A stretch of DNA of 64,000 nt from Mycolicibacterium agri (GTDB lineage Bacteria > Actinomycetota > Actinomycetes > Mycobacteriales > Mycobacteriaceae). This document shows positions 16,601-25,034 of the stretch, piece by piece. How positions within the stretch are numbered: position 1 is the first letter of the stretch; each line of letters starts with the position of its first letter. A program made the position numbers and the translations under genes. The stretch covers positions 1 to 64,000 of the forward strand of contig NZ_PDCP01000019.1 of assembly GCF_002553505.1 (NCBI RefSeq). Direction: 5' to 3'. Under the pieces are notes generated by a model. The model saw only the letters and a program-made list of their open reading frames with translations, was not told where the DNA came from and made no database searches.

Positions 16601-17770
16601 TCACAATCCCAGAATCGTCGACGCAATGATGTTGCGTTGAATTTCGTTGGTACCGCCGAAGATCGACGTCTTGCGGAAGTTCAGGTAGCGGGGCGCGGCC
16701 TCCCGCATCCACGGCGGTGCGTCGATGTCGCCGTCGGTGGGCAACGCATCCGGCCCGGCCACTTCCACGAAGAGCTCGGTCGCAGCCTGTTGCAGCTGGC
16801 TGCCGCGCAGCTTGAGAATCGACGACGCCGGGTTCGGCTTGCCGTCGGCCTCCGACCCGCTGACCCGCATCTGGGTCAGCTCGAGCGCCAGCAGGTCGTT
16901 CTCCAGCTCGGCGACGCGGGCGGCGAACAGCGGGTCCTCGAGCAGGGTGGCGCCGTTGACGCGCACCTGGGCGGCGCGCTCCTTGACCTGGGAGACCCAC
17001 AGCTTGGTGTTGCCGATGCGGGCGATGCCCGTGCGTTCGTTGCCGAGCAGGAACTTCGCGTAGGTCCAGCCCTGGTTCTCCTCGCCGACCAGCTGATCGG
17101 CGGGGATGCGCACGTCTTCGAAGAAGACCTCGTTGACCTCGTAGCTGCCGTCGATCAGCTTGATCGGGCGCAGCGTGATCCCCGGCGTGGACATCTCGGC
17201 GAGCAGGAACGAGATGCCGGCCTGCTTCTTCGGGGCGTCGGGGTTGGTGCGCGCCAGCAGGAAGATCCAGTCGGCGTACTGGCCGAGCGTGGTCCACGTC
17301 TTCTGGCCGTTGATGACGTAGGTGTCGCCGTCGCGCACCGCGGTGGTGCGCAGCGACGCCAGGTCGGAGCCCGCCTCGGGTTCGGAGAAGCCCTGACACC
17401 ACCAGATGTCGAGGTTGGCCGTCGGCGGCAGGAACCGCTCCTTGAGCGCTTGGGAGCCGAACTGGGCGATGACCGGGCCGACCATCTTGGCGTTGAACGG
17501 CAGCGGTTCGGGGACACTTGCCAGCTGCATCTCGTCGAGCCAGATCTGCTGCTGCAGCGGCGTCCAGTCTTTGCCGCCCCACTCGACCGGCCAGTTCGGC
17601 ACGGCCAACCCGTTCCGGTGCAGGATGCGCTGCGTGGTGACCAGGTCATCGGGATAGTTGAGCTCGCCCTCGCGGGCTCGTTCGCGGATGTCGGCGGGGA
17701 TCTCGGTGGTGTAGATCCGCCGCAGTTCCTCCCGGAACGCGACGTCGGAATCGCTCAACGCTAGTTTCAC
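16601..17770 (-). CDS. acyl-CoA dehydrogenase (FadE), first gene of a pair
   Basis: A 389-residue acyl-CoA dehydrogenase. Landmarks are GFSEPEAGSDLASLRT and YVINGQKTWTTLGQYADW for FAD and substrate binding, NERTGIARIG, and the C-terminal KTSIFGGTNEIQRNIIA. At the position where short/medium-chain enzymes have the catalytic Glu (EGT) there is Gly (GGT), so the base must come from elsewhere or from the partner subunit. It lies 7 bp upstream of the second fadE and the two probably make one heteromeric enzyme. The family oxidises acyl-CoA side chains of fatty acids or steroids; the exact substrate is not visible. Confidence 0.9.
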   Translation of the reverse strand: MKLALSDSDVAFREELRRIYTTEIPADIRERAREGELNYPDDLVTTQRILHRNGLAVPNWPVEWGGKDWTPLQQQIWLDEMQLASVPEPLPFNAKMVGPVIAQFGSQALKERFLPPTANLDIWWCQGFSEPEAGSDLASLRTTAVRDGDTYVINGQKTWTTLGQYADWIFLLARTNPDAPKKQAGISFLLAEMSTPGITLRPIKLIDGSYEVNEVFFEDVRIPADQLVGEENQGWTYAKFLLGNERTGIARIGNTKLWVSQVKERAAQVRVNGATLLEDPLFAARVAELENDLLALELTQMRVSGSEADGKPNPASSILKLRGSQLQQAATELFVEVAGPDALPTDGDIDAPPWMREAAPRYLNFRKTSIFGGTNEIQRNIIASTILGL

Positions 17771-17859
17771 GGCCTGCCCCGTTCGTAGTGGTGCGCTGCG
17801 CCGGCTCGGCGGCCGGACAGTCCCACCAGTGTGCCTCGTGCGTCTGTTGTACCCGCCGG

Positions 17860-18579
17860 CTACTTCCAGGCGAACACCGGTTGCTCGAGTTGATCGACGG
17901 GGTCGGGTCGGCCCTCCAGCCCGAGCCAGCGCAACTGCAGCAGCACGGCGCCGGTCGGCGCGTGGATCAGGTCATGGCCGAGCGGGATCTGCACGACGGG
18001 ACGCGGGCTTTCCGGGATCGAGATGAACCGCGGCGAGTCGTCGCGCAGTAGCTGGTGCAGCCCGACCCGGTAGACGGCCACCACTTCGTCGGGGGCGGGC
18101 CGCGGTTCCAGGCGACCGCCGCCCCAGATCACCACCGGGGTGATGACATAACCCGACCGGGTCGGGTAGTCGTCGAGCAGACCGAGCACCGTGGAGCCGG
18201 GCAGGTCGACGCCGACCTCCTCGTGCAGTTCGCGCAGCGCCGCGTCGACGACGGTCTCGCCGCGGTCGAGGCGGCCGCCGGGCAGCGCCCACTGCGCGGC
18301 GTGCGACGAGAGGCGAGATGCCCTGCGGCACAACAGGAAAGCGGCGCCGCCGGAGACGTTGACCATGCGGCCGTCGAGGCCGGCCAGCGCCATTTCGCGT
18401 CCGCCGTTCCAGTCGTCGACGTCGACAGGGTCCACCCTGTCTTCACCGACTTCGGAGTCGACGAGGACGACGGCGACGGCCGCGTGCCGCTTCGTCGGAT
18501 CGGTCAACGCGCGGCGATCGTGACCGGATAGGTTTGCGCGAATCTGTGCGCGCAGCGCCTCGTCGTAGGTGATCGTCAC
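17860..18579 (-). CDS. NUDIX hydrolase
   Basis: A 239-residue protein with a complete NUDIX box matching GX5EX7REUXEEXGU (GRLDRGE, then RELHEEVGV). It is preceded by an N-terminal extension of about 90 residues (YDEALRAQIRANLSGHDRRA). The layout resembles the CoA diphosphatase-like and ADP-ribose-type NUDIX proteins; hydrolysis of X-linked nucleoside diphosphates is the general reaction. GTG at 18579 was chosen as the first start that keeps the helical N-terminus. It diverges from helR across 206 bp. A hairpin with a T-run on the minus strand lies in its leader, so leader attenuation is possible. Confidence 0.85.
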   Translation of the reverse strand: MTITYDEALRAQIRANLSGHDRRALTDPTKRHAAVAVVLVDSEVGEDRVDPVDVDDWNGGREMALAGLDGRMVNVSGGAAFLLCRRASRLSSHAAQWALPGGRLDRGETVVDAALRELHEEVGVDLPGSTVLGLLDDYPTRSGYVITPVVIWGGGRLEPRPAPDEVVAVYRVGLHQLLRDDSPRFISIPESPRPVVQIPLGHDLIHAPTGAVLLQLRWLGLEGRPDPVDQLEQPVFAWK

Positions 18580-18660
18580 CGCTTGACCATAAGTTGGGCG
18601 GGGCCGGGTCCGGTCGCAGGCCCCCGACATGACCCAGAGGCAGCCCAACAAACGGCCCAA

Positions 18661-18689
18661 CAAAAAAGGAAGGGTTTGTTCGCCCTTCC
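18661..18689 (-). terminator. intrinsic terminator-like hairpin in the NUDIX leader
   Basis: Read on the minus strand, GGAAGGG (18689-18683), an 8-nt loop and CCCTTCC (18674-18668) form a perfect 7-bp stem followed at once by six T residues (18667-18662). This is the shape of a Rho-independent terminator. No complete minus-strand gene lies upstream of it, since helR runs the other way, so it may end an antisense or leader RNA before the NUDIX gene. Confidence 0.5.
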
Positions 18690-18712
18690 AGCGACATTTT
18701 ATCGCGGACATG

Positions 18713-18731
18713 GGGGCTTGCGGCAAGGCCG
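18713..18731. promoter_or_regulatory. rifamycin-associated element (RAE)-like site
   Basis: The 19 bp GGGGCTTGCGGCAAGGCCG closely match the rifamycin-associated element described upstream of rifamycin-resistance genes in actinomycetes (consensus recalled as an inverted repeat around CTTGCGGCAAG). The core CTTG-CGG-CAAG is perfect and the left arm GGGG is intact. It lies 54 bp upstream of the helR start. TTGCGG inside it could act as a -35 box, with CACAAT (18743-18748) as a loose -10. Induction of helR by rifamycins is the expected consequence. Confidence 0.8.
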
Positions 18732-18785
18732 GGGTGGGGGCGCACAATCGCTGGCCTGGCTCGAATTCGATGCAGATGGGGGCAC

Positions 18786-20996
18786 GTGTCAACCAAGGAC
18801 TACGAGGACGAACTGCGCTCTGAGCGCGACTACGTCGCAGGCCTCTACGCGCGGCTGGACGCCGAACGCGCGCGAGTGGCCGACAGATACCGGGCGGCGT
18901 TGCGCAGCCCGGTCGACCCCGCAAACGGCGGCACGCTGGTCGAGCGCGATGCCGAGGTACGCGCCATGGCCAAAGAGGCGACCCGGCTGAACGTCGCCGA
19001 CAACGGCCTGTGCTTCGGTCGGTTGGACGCCGTCACCGGCGAGCGGACTTACGTCGGCCGGATCGGCATCTTCGACAAGGACCGCGACTACGAGCCGCTG
19101 CTCATCGACTGGCGGGCGCCCGCAGCACGGCCGTTCTACACCGCGACGGCCGCGACGCCGCTGAACATGCGCCGCCGCCGCCAGTTCCACACCAGGGGCC
19201 GGCGGGTGTTGGGCTACACCGACGAGGTGCTCGGCCGGCCGGGCGAGGCCGAGCTCGGCGGCAGCGAGGACGCCGCGCTGCTCGCGGCGGTCAACGCGCC
19301 GCGTGGTGAGGGCATGCGCGACATCGTCGCCACCATCCAGGCCGAGCAGGACGAGATCATCCGCTTCGACCATCCGGGTGTGCTGGTGATCGAGGGCGGC
19401 CCCGGTACGGGCAAGACCGTGGTGGCGCTGCACCGCGTCGCGTATCTGCTGTACACGCAGCGCAAGAGGATCGAGAACCACGGCGTGCTCGTCATCGGGC
19501 CAAATGCGGCGTTCCTGCGGCACATCGGACGTGTGCTGCCGTCGCTGGGTGAGACCGACGTGGTGTTCATGACCACCGGCGATCTGGTGCCCGGCATGAG
19601 CATCACCGCCGAGGACACCCCGCAAGCCGCACGGCTCAAGGGCTCGCTGGACATCTTGGATGTGCTGGCGGCCGCGATCGCCGACCGGCAGCGGCTGCCC
19701 GAGGAGCCGATCGTCATCGAGCTTTCCGACGTCACGGTGCGCATCGACGCTGAGACCGCGCAGTGGGCGCGCGAGGAAGCACGCGCCAGCGGCAAGCCGC
19801 ACAACCAGGCGCGTGAGGTGTTCGCCGAGATCGTCACCTATGTGCTCACCGAGCGGGCGATCGCGAAGATCGGTCGCGGCTGGCTGACCCGCGAGGACCG
19901 TCAGGCCTGGGAGCAGGTGCGTGCCGACCTGCTCGAGGAGTTGACCGAACACGAGGCGTTCACCGCTGCGCTCGATGAACTGTGGCCGATCCTGACGCCG
20001 CAGTCGCTGCTGTCGTCGCTGTACACGTCGCCCGACCGGCGCAGTGCCGCGGGCGCCGATCAGGCGTTGTGGCGCGCCGACGGTGAAGCGTGGACGGTGT
20101 CGGATGTGCCGCTGCTCGACGAACTCGTCGACCTGCTCGGTCCCGACAAGCCCGTCGACGACACCGCAGAGCGGCGGCGTCGCGCCGAGGCAGCGTATGC
20201 CGCGGGCGTGCTGGAGCTGATGGTGCGTCGCGAGGATTTGATGGACGACGAGGATCAGCTGCTCGCCACCGACATGCTCTACGGCGAGGACCTCGCGGAC
20301 CGTTTCGTCGAACGCGACACCCGCGGGCTCGCCGAACGTGCTGCCGCGGACCGTGATTGGACCTATCGGCACGTCGTCGTCGATGAGGCGCAGGAACTCT
20401 CCGAAATGGATTGGCGGGTGTTGATGCGCCGCTGCCCGAGCCGGTCCTTCACCGTGGTCGGTGATCTCACGCAGCGCCGGTCGGTTGCCGGTGCGACGTC
20501 GTGGGGTGCGATGCTCGACCGGTATGTGCCTGGCCGCTGGGTGTATAAGCCGCTGTCGGTGAACTACCGCACGCCTGCCGAGATCATGTCGGTGGCCGCA
20601 GCGTTGCTCGCCGAGTTCGCGCCAGACGCCACGCCGCCGGAGTCGGTCCGCACTACCGGGGTGCAGCCATGGAGCCGCCGCGTCGGCAGCGCTGAATTGG
20701 CCTCTGCCATCGAGGAATTCGTTTCCGACGAAGCGGGGCGTGACGGGACCAGCGTGGTGATCGGCCCGCCGGGTGTGCCCGGTGCGGTGCCGCCGTCGCA
20801 GACCAAGGGCCTGGAGTTCGACGCCGTCCTGGTGGTGGAGCCGGACCGGATCCTTGCCGAAGGGCCGCGCGGGGCGGCCGACCTGTACGTCGCGCTCACC
20901 CGCGCCACCCAACGCCTCGGCGTCGTGCACACGAACCCGCTGCCCGCGGTGCTGAACAGGTTGATCCCGGCGACAGATTCAGCGGCAGTGTCGTAG
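18786..20996 (+). CDS. helR: HelR/HelD-type RNA polymerase recycling ATPase
   Basis: A 736-residue UvrD-like superfamily 1 ATPase. The N-terminal coiled-coil arm (DYEDELRSERDYVAGLYARL) is followed by LNVADNGLCFGRLD and the WRAPAARPFY block typical of HelD proteins. Walker A GGPGTGKT is near residue 204, VVVDEAQELSEMDW is the Walker B region, GDLTQRR follows, and the C-terminal half holds SVNYRTPAEI and TKGLEFDAVLVVEP. HelD inserts its arms into the RNA polymerase channels and strips stalled enzyme from DNA; the HelR form in mycobacteria displaces rifamycin from polymerase. Length and arm sequence fit the mycobacterial class. GTG at 18786 follows GATGGGGGCAC. The upstream RAE-like site supports the HelR assignment. 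Confidence 0.9.
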   Translation: MSTKDYEDELRSERDYVAGLYARLDAERARVADRYRAALRSPVDPANGGTLVERDAEVRAMAKEATRLNVADNGLCFGRLDAVTGERTYVGRIGIFDKDRDYEPLLIDWRAPAARPFYTATAATPLNMRRRRQFHTRGRRVLGYTDEVLGRPGEAELGGSEDAALLAAVNAPRGEGMRDIVATIQAEQDEIIRFDHPGVLVIEGGPGTGKTVVALHRVAYLLYTQRKRIENHGVLVIGPNAAFLRHIGRVLPSLGETDVVFMTTGDLVPGMSITAEDTPQAARLKGSLDILDVLAAAIADRQRLPEEPIVIELSDVTVRIDAETAQWAREEARASGKPHNQAREVFAEIVTYVLTERAIAKIGRGWLTREDRQAWEQVRADLLEELTEHEAFTAALDELWPILTPQSLLSSLYTSPDRRSAAGADQALWRADGEAWTVSDVPLLDELVDLLGPDKPVDDTAERRRRAEAAYAAGVLELMVRREDLMDDEDQLLATDMLYGEDLADRFVERDTRGLAERAAADRDWTYRHVVVDEAQELSEMDWRVLMRRCPSRSFTVVGDLTQRRSVAGATSWGAMLDRYVPGRWVYKPLSVNYRTPAEIMSVAAALLAEFAPDATPPESVRTTGVQPWSRRVGSAELASAIEEFVSDEAGRDGTSVVIGPPGVPGAVPPSQTKGLEFDAVLVVEPDRILAEGPRGAADLYVALTRATQRLGVVHTNPLPAVLNRLIPATDSAAVS

Positions 20997-21018
20997 GACG
21001 GCGCGGCGAGACGGGCCG

Positions 21019-21492
21019 TCACACCAACGCGTGGTCGTGGTCGGCCCACGGTTCGCCTGCGATAGCGGCGAACTCGTTCAGCGCTGCGGCCAGTCGCTCG
21101 CGCTCACGCGGCGTCATCTGGCGCAGGATGCCTCGAATCGCGCTGCGGCGATGGCGTATCACCCGTTCGATGAGGGCCTGCCCTTGTGAGGTCAGGGTCA
21201 GGGTGATGTGGCGGCGATCCGCCGGGTCTTCGCGGCGGTCGATCATCCCGATCCGCAGCAGTCGATCGCAGATGCGGCTGGCGTTGGAGGGGCTTACCCG
21301 CAGGCCTTCGGCGACGGTGCTGAGATTCATTCCGCCTCGCGTCGCGATCATCATCATCACCCGCAATTGCGGAACGGTCACCACGTCGTCCACCTCGGCG
21401 ATGGAAGCCGCGCTGATGCCAACCAACGCGCGAGCCGCCCGCATCACCGCTTCGACGTGCTCTTTCGACACCCCACCGTCGCGTCCCGCCAT
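21019..21492 (-). CDS. MarR-family regulator of the sugar-oxidation locus
   Basis: A 157-residue winged-helix MarR regulator with LSTVAEGLRVSPSNASRICD as helix-turn-helix and REDPADRRHITLTLT as wing (the D-x-R-R pattern is kept). ATG at 21492 is preceded by AAAGG at proper distance and is preferred to an earlier in-frame start. It diverges from the glucose dehydrogenase gene, and the space between them has an inverted repeat and two CAACTA direct repeats. It probably represses that operon and responds to a sugar acid or aromatic-like ligand; the ligand is unknown. Confidence 0.88.
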   Translation of the reverse strand: MAGRDGGVSKEHVEAVMRAARALVGISAASIAEVDDVVTVPQLRVMMMIATRGGMNLSTVAEGLRVSPSNASRICDRLLRIGMIDRREDPADRRHITLTLTSQGQALIERVIRHRRSAIRGILRQMTPRERERLAAALNEFAAIAGEPWADHDHALV

Positions 21493-21527
21493 TGCAAGAC
21501 CTTTCTGCGAGTCTCGGATCAACTGTT

Positions 21528-21567
21528 ACCTAAGCGCAACTATTTTAGGTTTGCAACTAATGCGGAC
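21528..21567. promoter_or_regulatory. candidate MarR operator upstream of glucose dehydrogenase
   Basis: ACCTAA and TTAGGT are inverted arms (21528-21533 and 21545-21550) separated by 11 bp. Two copies of GCAACTA (21536-21542 and 21553-21559) overlap them. The block is AT-rich, lies between the marR and glucose dehydrogenase starts, and is the obvious place for a repressor site. Confidence 0.55.
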
Positions 21568-21583
21568 CGGCAAGTCTTCGTTC

Positions 21584-22642
21584 ATGTTGGCTTTGACCGT
21601 ACAGCCGAACACGGCTGACTCATTGGACGTTGGCGTCGTTGACGACCCGGCACCGAAGCCCGGGGAACTCCTGATCGACGGCTTGGCCGTCGGTGTCTGC
21701 GGAACTGACAAGGAGATCGTCGAGGGCTCCTACGGTTGGCCGCCGCCGGGCCACGACCGGTTGGTGCTGGGCCACGAGTCGCTCGGTCGGGTGGCCGCCG
21801 CACCGCCCGACAGTGGTTTCAATGAGGGTGACCTCGTCGTCGGAGTGGTGCGCAGGCCGGATCCGGTTCCGTGCGCGGCGTGTGCCCACGGCGAGTTCGA
21901 CATGTGCCGCAACGGTCGTTACACCGAACGCGGGATCAAGGAACGTGACGGTTACGGCAGCCAGCGCTGGACCGTCGAAAGCGATTTCGCGGTCGCCCTG
22001 CCACCTCACCTGGTCGACGTCGGCATGCTGCTGGAGCCGACCACGGTGGTCGCCAAGGCCTGGGAGCAGGTGTATCGGGTCGGCGAGCGGGCCTACTTCG
22101 ACCCGCAACGCGTACTGGTCACCGGTGCCGGACCGATCGGCCTGCTCGCCGGACTGCTCGCGGTGCAGCAGGGCCTCGATACGCACATCCTCGACCGCGT
22201 CACCGATGGACCGAAGCCCGGCATCGTCGAAGCGCTGGGCGCCACGTATCACCACGACGACATCGACGACGTCGCGCCCCGCCTCGAACCGGATGTGGTC
22301 ATCGAGGCGACGGGCGCTGGTCCGGTGGTGTTCGGAGCCATCGCAGCGACCGCGACCTACGGAATCGTGTGCTTGACGGGGGTCTCGCCGGGCGGCCGTC
22401 GGTTGCGAATCGACGCGGGCGCCATCAACCGGGATCTGGTGCTGGAGAACGACGCGGTGGTGGGATCGGTCAACGCCAACCTCCGTCACTATCAGCGCGC
22501 CGTCGAAGCGCTCGGCGACGCCGACAAGGACTGGTTGGCGAGTCTGATCACCCGCAGAGTCCCGTTGCAGCGGGCGGCGGAAGCCTTCACATCGCAGCGC
22601 GACGACGTGAAGGTCGTCATCACCCTCGACGACGCGCACTGA
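21584..22642 (+). CDS. zinc-dependent glucose 1-dehydrogenase (MDR family)
   Basis: A 352-residue medium-chain dehydrogenase of the archaeal-type glucose dehydrogenase group. Catalytic zinc ligands are Cys39 (GVCGTDKEI) with His64 and Glu65 (LGHESLG). The structural-zinc lobe has Cys97, Cys100 and Cys108 (CAACAHGEFDMC), followed by the diagnostic GRYTERGIKERDGYGSQ. The nucleotide-binding motif is VLVTGAGPIGLLAG. It should oxidise D-glucose (or galactose) to the lactone with NAD(P). ATG 21584 gives the usual MLALTVQP start; ATG 21560 is an alternative. The GH15 gene starts 2 bp after its stop, so both are cotranscribed. Confidence 0.9.
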   Translation: MLALTVQPNTADSLDVGVVDDPAPKPGELLIDGLAVGVCGTDKEIVEGSYGWPPPGHDRLVLGHESLGRVAAAPPDSGFNEGDLVVGVVRRPDPVPCAACAHGEFDMCRNGRYTERGIKERDGYGSQRWTVESDFAVALPPHLVDVGMLLEPTTVVAKAWEQVYRVGERAYFDPQRVLVTGAGPIGLLAGLLAVQQGLDTHILDRVTDGPKPGIVEALGATYHHDDIDDVAPRLEPDVVIEATGAGPVVFGAIAATATYGIVCLTGVSPGGRRLRIDAGAINRDLVLENDAVVGSVNANLRHYQRAVEALGDADKDWLASLITRRVPLQRAAEAFTSQRDDVKVVITLDDAH

Positions 22643-22644
22643 TC

Positions 22645-24453
22645 GTGGCGCACATCGAGGACTATGCCCTGCTGGGCGACCTGTACACGGCCGCGCTGGT
22701 GAGTCGTGCCGGTTCCATCGACTGGCTGTGCCTGCCCCGCTTCGATTCACCGGCATGTTTCGCCGCGTTGCTCGGTGGACGCGATGCCGGCCGCTGGTGT
22801 GTGGCACCAGCCGCAGGGGGCGCGTCGACCCGCCGCCGCTACCGCGAGGATGCGCTGATACTCGAAACCGAGTGGGACACCGAGGACGGCTGCGTCAGGC
22901 TCATCGACTTCATGCCGCCGCGCGGTGTCGCCGCCGACGTGGTCCGCATCGTCGAAGGTGTGAGCGGCTGCGTGCCGATGGAGATGACACTTCGGCTGCG
23001 TTTCGACTACGGCCACGTCGTGCCGTGGGTGCGGCGACGATACGGCGGGCTTTCGGCCATCGCCGGACCCGATGCGGTCTACCTGCGTACACCGATACGC
23101 ACGCGGGGTGCCGATCTCACCACGTTCGCCCAATTCACAGTGGCGCAGGGACAACGGATTCCGTTCGTGCTGACTCATCAGCTGTCCCATCTGCCCGCAC
23201 CGGATCCGGTCGATGCCGAGGATGCCTTGCGCGACACCGAGCGATGGTGGCAGCGCTGGATGTCGCAGTGCCGCTACACCGGTCGTTGGCAAGCCCAGGT
23301 GCGTCGGTCCCTGATGCTGCTCAAGGCGCTGACCTACGCGCCGACCGGCGGCATACTCGCCGCCGCGACCACCTCCCTGCCGGAGCAGATCGGCGGGCCG
23401 CGTAACTGGGACTACCGATACTGCTGGCTGCGCGACGCCACCTTCACGTTGCAAGCCCTTCTCGGCACAGGGTTCGTCGACGAGGCGCGCGCGTGGCGGG
23501 AGTGGCTGATTCGAGCGGTGGCAGGCGATCCCTCCGATCTTCAGATCATGTACGGCCTCGACGGCAGACGCCGCCTCCCCGAGACGGAGATACCGTGGCT
23601 GGCAGGCTACCGGGAATCCGGCCCTGTCCGCATCGGCAATGCGGCCGCCGCGCAACTGCAACTCGACGTCTGGGGAGAGGTGCTCGACGGGTTGCACTTG
23701 GCGCGGGAGTCAGGCCTGCCCTGCGACGATACCGCGTGGGACATCCAACGGGCCCTGCTCGACTTCCTGGAGGGCAACTGGACTCGACCCGATCACAGCT
23801 TGTGGGAGATGCGCGGGCCTGCAAGGCACTACGTGCATTCGAAGGTGATGGCGTGGGCGGGGGTCGATCGGGCGGTACGCACCGTCGAGCACCACCACCT
23901 CCCCGGACCACTCTACGAATGGCGGTCATTGGCGCGCCGGATCCACGAGGACGTGTGCACTCACGGATTCAACGCTGAGCGTGGGTGTTTCACGCAGTCC
24001 TACGGCTCGGATCAGCTCGATGCGGCGTTGCTGTTGATGCCGCGCGTCGGCTTCCTGCCGTGGACTGACTACCGCATCATCGCCACCGTGGAGGCGATGC
24101 GTGACGAGCTCACGCAGGACGGCTTGCTGCTGCGGTATCGACCCGAGAAGTCCGACGACGGTCTGCCCGGCGGCGAGGGGGCCTTCCTCGCGTGCAGCTT
24201 CTGGCTGGTGGACGCGCTGTGCGGGATCAAGAGGCACGACGAGGCAACGGCGCTCTTCGAACGGCTGCTTTCCCTGCGCAATGACGTCGGAATGCTCAGC
24301 GAAGAGTTCGACCCCCATACGGAACAGCAGCTGGGGAACACGCCGCAGGCATTCAGTCTGGTCGGTCTGATCAACAGCGCGCGCCAGCTGAGCGGACACC
24401 ACACGACCACGAGCTTTCGCGCACGCCGCCAGAACCTGCACTCAGGGAACTGA
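22645..24453 (+). CDS. glycoside hydrolase family 15 (glucoamylase/trehalase-like)
   Basis: A 602-residue GH15 protein with the N-terminal beta-sandwich start YALLGDLYTAALVSRAGSID and DWLCLPRFDSPACFA. The (alpha/alpha)6 barrel contains TTSLPEQIGGPRNWDYRYCW, LWEMRG, KVMAWAGVDRA, and CFTQSYGSDQLDAALLLMP. The glutamates in PEQIGG and the WE-x-R segment correspond to the active-site region. Actinobacterial members are trehalases or glucan alpha-glucosidases that release glucose. No signal peptide is visible, so it likely acts on intracellular trehalose or glucan, giving glucose for the dehydrogenase encoded just upstream. GTG start at 22645. Confidence 0.9.
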   Translation: MAHIEDYALLGDLYTAALVSRAGSIDWLCLPRFDSPACFAALLGGRDAGRWCVAPAAGGASTRRRYREDALILETEWDTEDGCVRLIDFMPPRGVAADVVRIVEGVSGCVPMEMTLRLRFDYGHVVPWVRRRYGGLSAIAGPDAVYLRTPIRTRGADLTTFAQFTVAQGQRIPFVLTHQLSHLPAPDPVDAEDALRDTERWWQRWMSQCRYTGRWQAQVRRSLMLLKALTYAPTGGILAAATTSLPEQIGGPRNWDYRYCWLRDATFTLQALLGTGFVDEARAWREWLIRAVAGDPSDLQIMYGLDGRRRLPETEIPWLAGYRESGPVRIGNAAAAQLQLDVWGEVLDGLHLARESGLPCDDTAWDIQRALLDFLEGNWTRPDHSLWEMRGPARHYVHSKVMAWAGVDRAVRTVEHHHLPGPLYEWRSLARRIHEDVCTHGFNAERGCFTQSYGSDQLDAALLLMPRVGFLPWTDYRIIATVEAMRDELTQDGLLLRYRPEKSDDGLPGGEGAFLACSFWLVDALCGIKRHDEATALFERLLSLRNDVGMLSEEFDPHTEQQLGNTPQAFSLVGLINSARQLSGHHTTTSFRARRQNLHSGN

Positions 24454-24455
24454 CC

Positions 24456-24998
24456 ATGCAACAGAGGACAATTCCCGTGACGTCACACCGCGACGCTGTC
24501 CAAGCCTTCGACACATACGGCCTGGTGCGGGTCAGCGAGAACCCCGTGCGCTATCGCAGCGGTCGGTGGCTGCTGGTGGCGCTGGGTGTCGGTTATGTCG
24601 TCGCGGGAGCGCTGCTGGTGTGGCGTCAATCGGGATTTGTGCTGTGGCCCAGACTATCTCACGGCAGTATGGTACTGCTCTACGGCATGGTGGCCATCCT
24701 CGCTGCCTCTCGGCGACCAACGGCAGTGTTGTTCACCGCAGTGTCTGCCGCCGCGACCATGATGCTGGTCATCATCAGCTCCGTCGCCGTGCTGCACGGC
24801 ACGAGCCTGTTGGGACTCGGCACCGGGGAAATCCTGTTCTTCGGCGTCCTCGGCGCCGTCAACCTGGCACTGCTGATGTGGCTGTGCCCCGACGCCGTGC
24901 AGGGCACGGTGTGGCGATACCGCCGCGACCGCCCGGAATATTCATTGTTACATAGCAATAATTGCTATAGCGCAAATAGAAGCGTACGAAGGAATTGA
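24456..24998 (+). CDS. small integral membrane protein in the sugar locus
   Basis: A 180-residue protein with about four hydrophobic helices (near residues 38-57, 70-85, 90-112 and 124-144). The N-terminus is hydrophilic (AVQAFDTYGLVRVSENPVRYR). I do not recognise the family. The start is 2 bp after the GH15 stop. The last 30 codons run through an AT-rich palindromic region (LLHSNNCYSANRSVRRN), unlike the rest of the gene, so the 3' end either extends over a promoter region or was fused to it by insertion. A role in sensing or transport for the pathway is possible but not shown. Confidence 0.7.
   Translation: MQQRTIPVTSHRDAVQAFDTYGLVRVSENPVRYRSGRWLLVALGVGYVVAGALLVWRQSGFVLWPRLSHGSMVLLYGMVAILAASRRPTAVLFTAVSAAATMMLVIISSVAVLHGTSLLGLGTGEILFFGVLGAVNLALLMWLCPDAVQGTVWRYRRDRPEYSLLHSNNCYSANRSVRRN
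24952..24968. promoter_or_regulatory. 17-bp perfect palindrome upstream of the first TPP enzyme
   Basis: ATAGCAAT-A-ATTGCTAT is a perfect palindrome inside an AT-rich patch (about 24935-24990), 67 bp before the TPP enzyme start. It overlaps the end of the membrane-protein gene. It probably marks a second promoter/operator within the locus; whether the same MarR protein binds it is unknown. Confidence 0.55.
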
Positions 24999-25034
24999 CG
25001 CCGCCTCCGAACACTTCTGGAGAAGGAGCCTCAC

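Noticed and set aside
18789-20930. A 713-residue open frame opposite helR
   Set aside because: It has no recognisable motif and has the His/Arg-rich, low-complexity composition of an antisense shadow of a high-GC gene. helR on the plus strand has full domain signatures.
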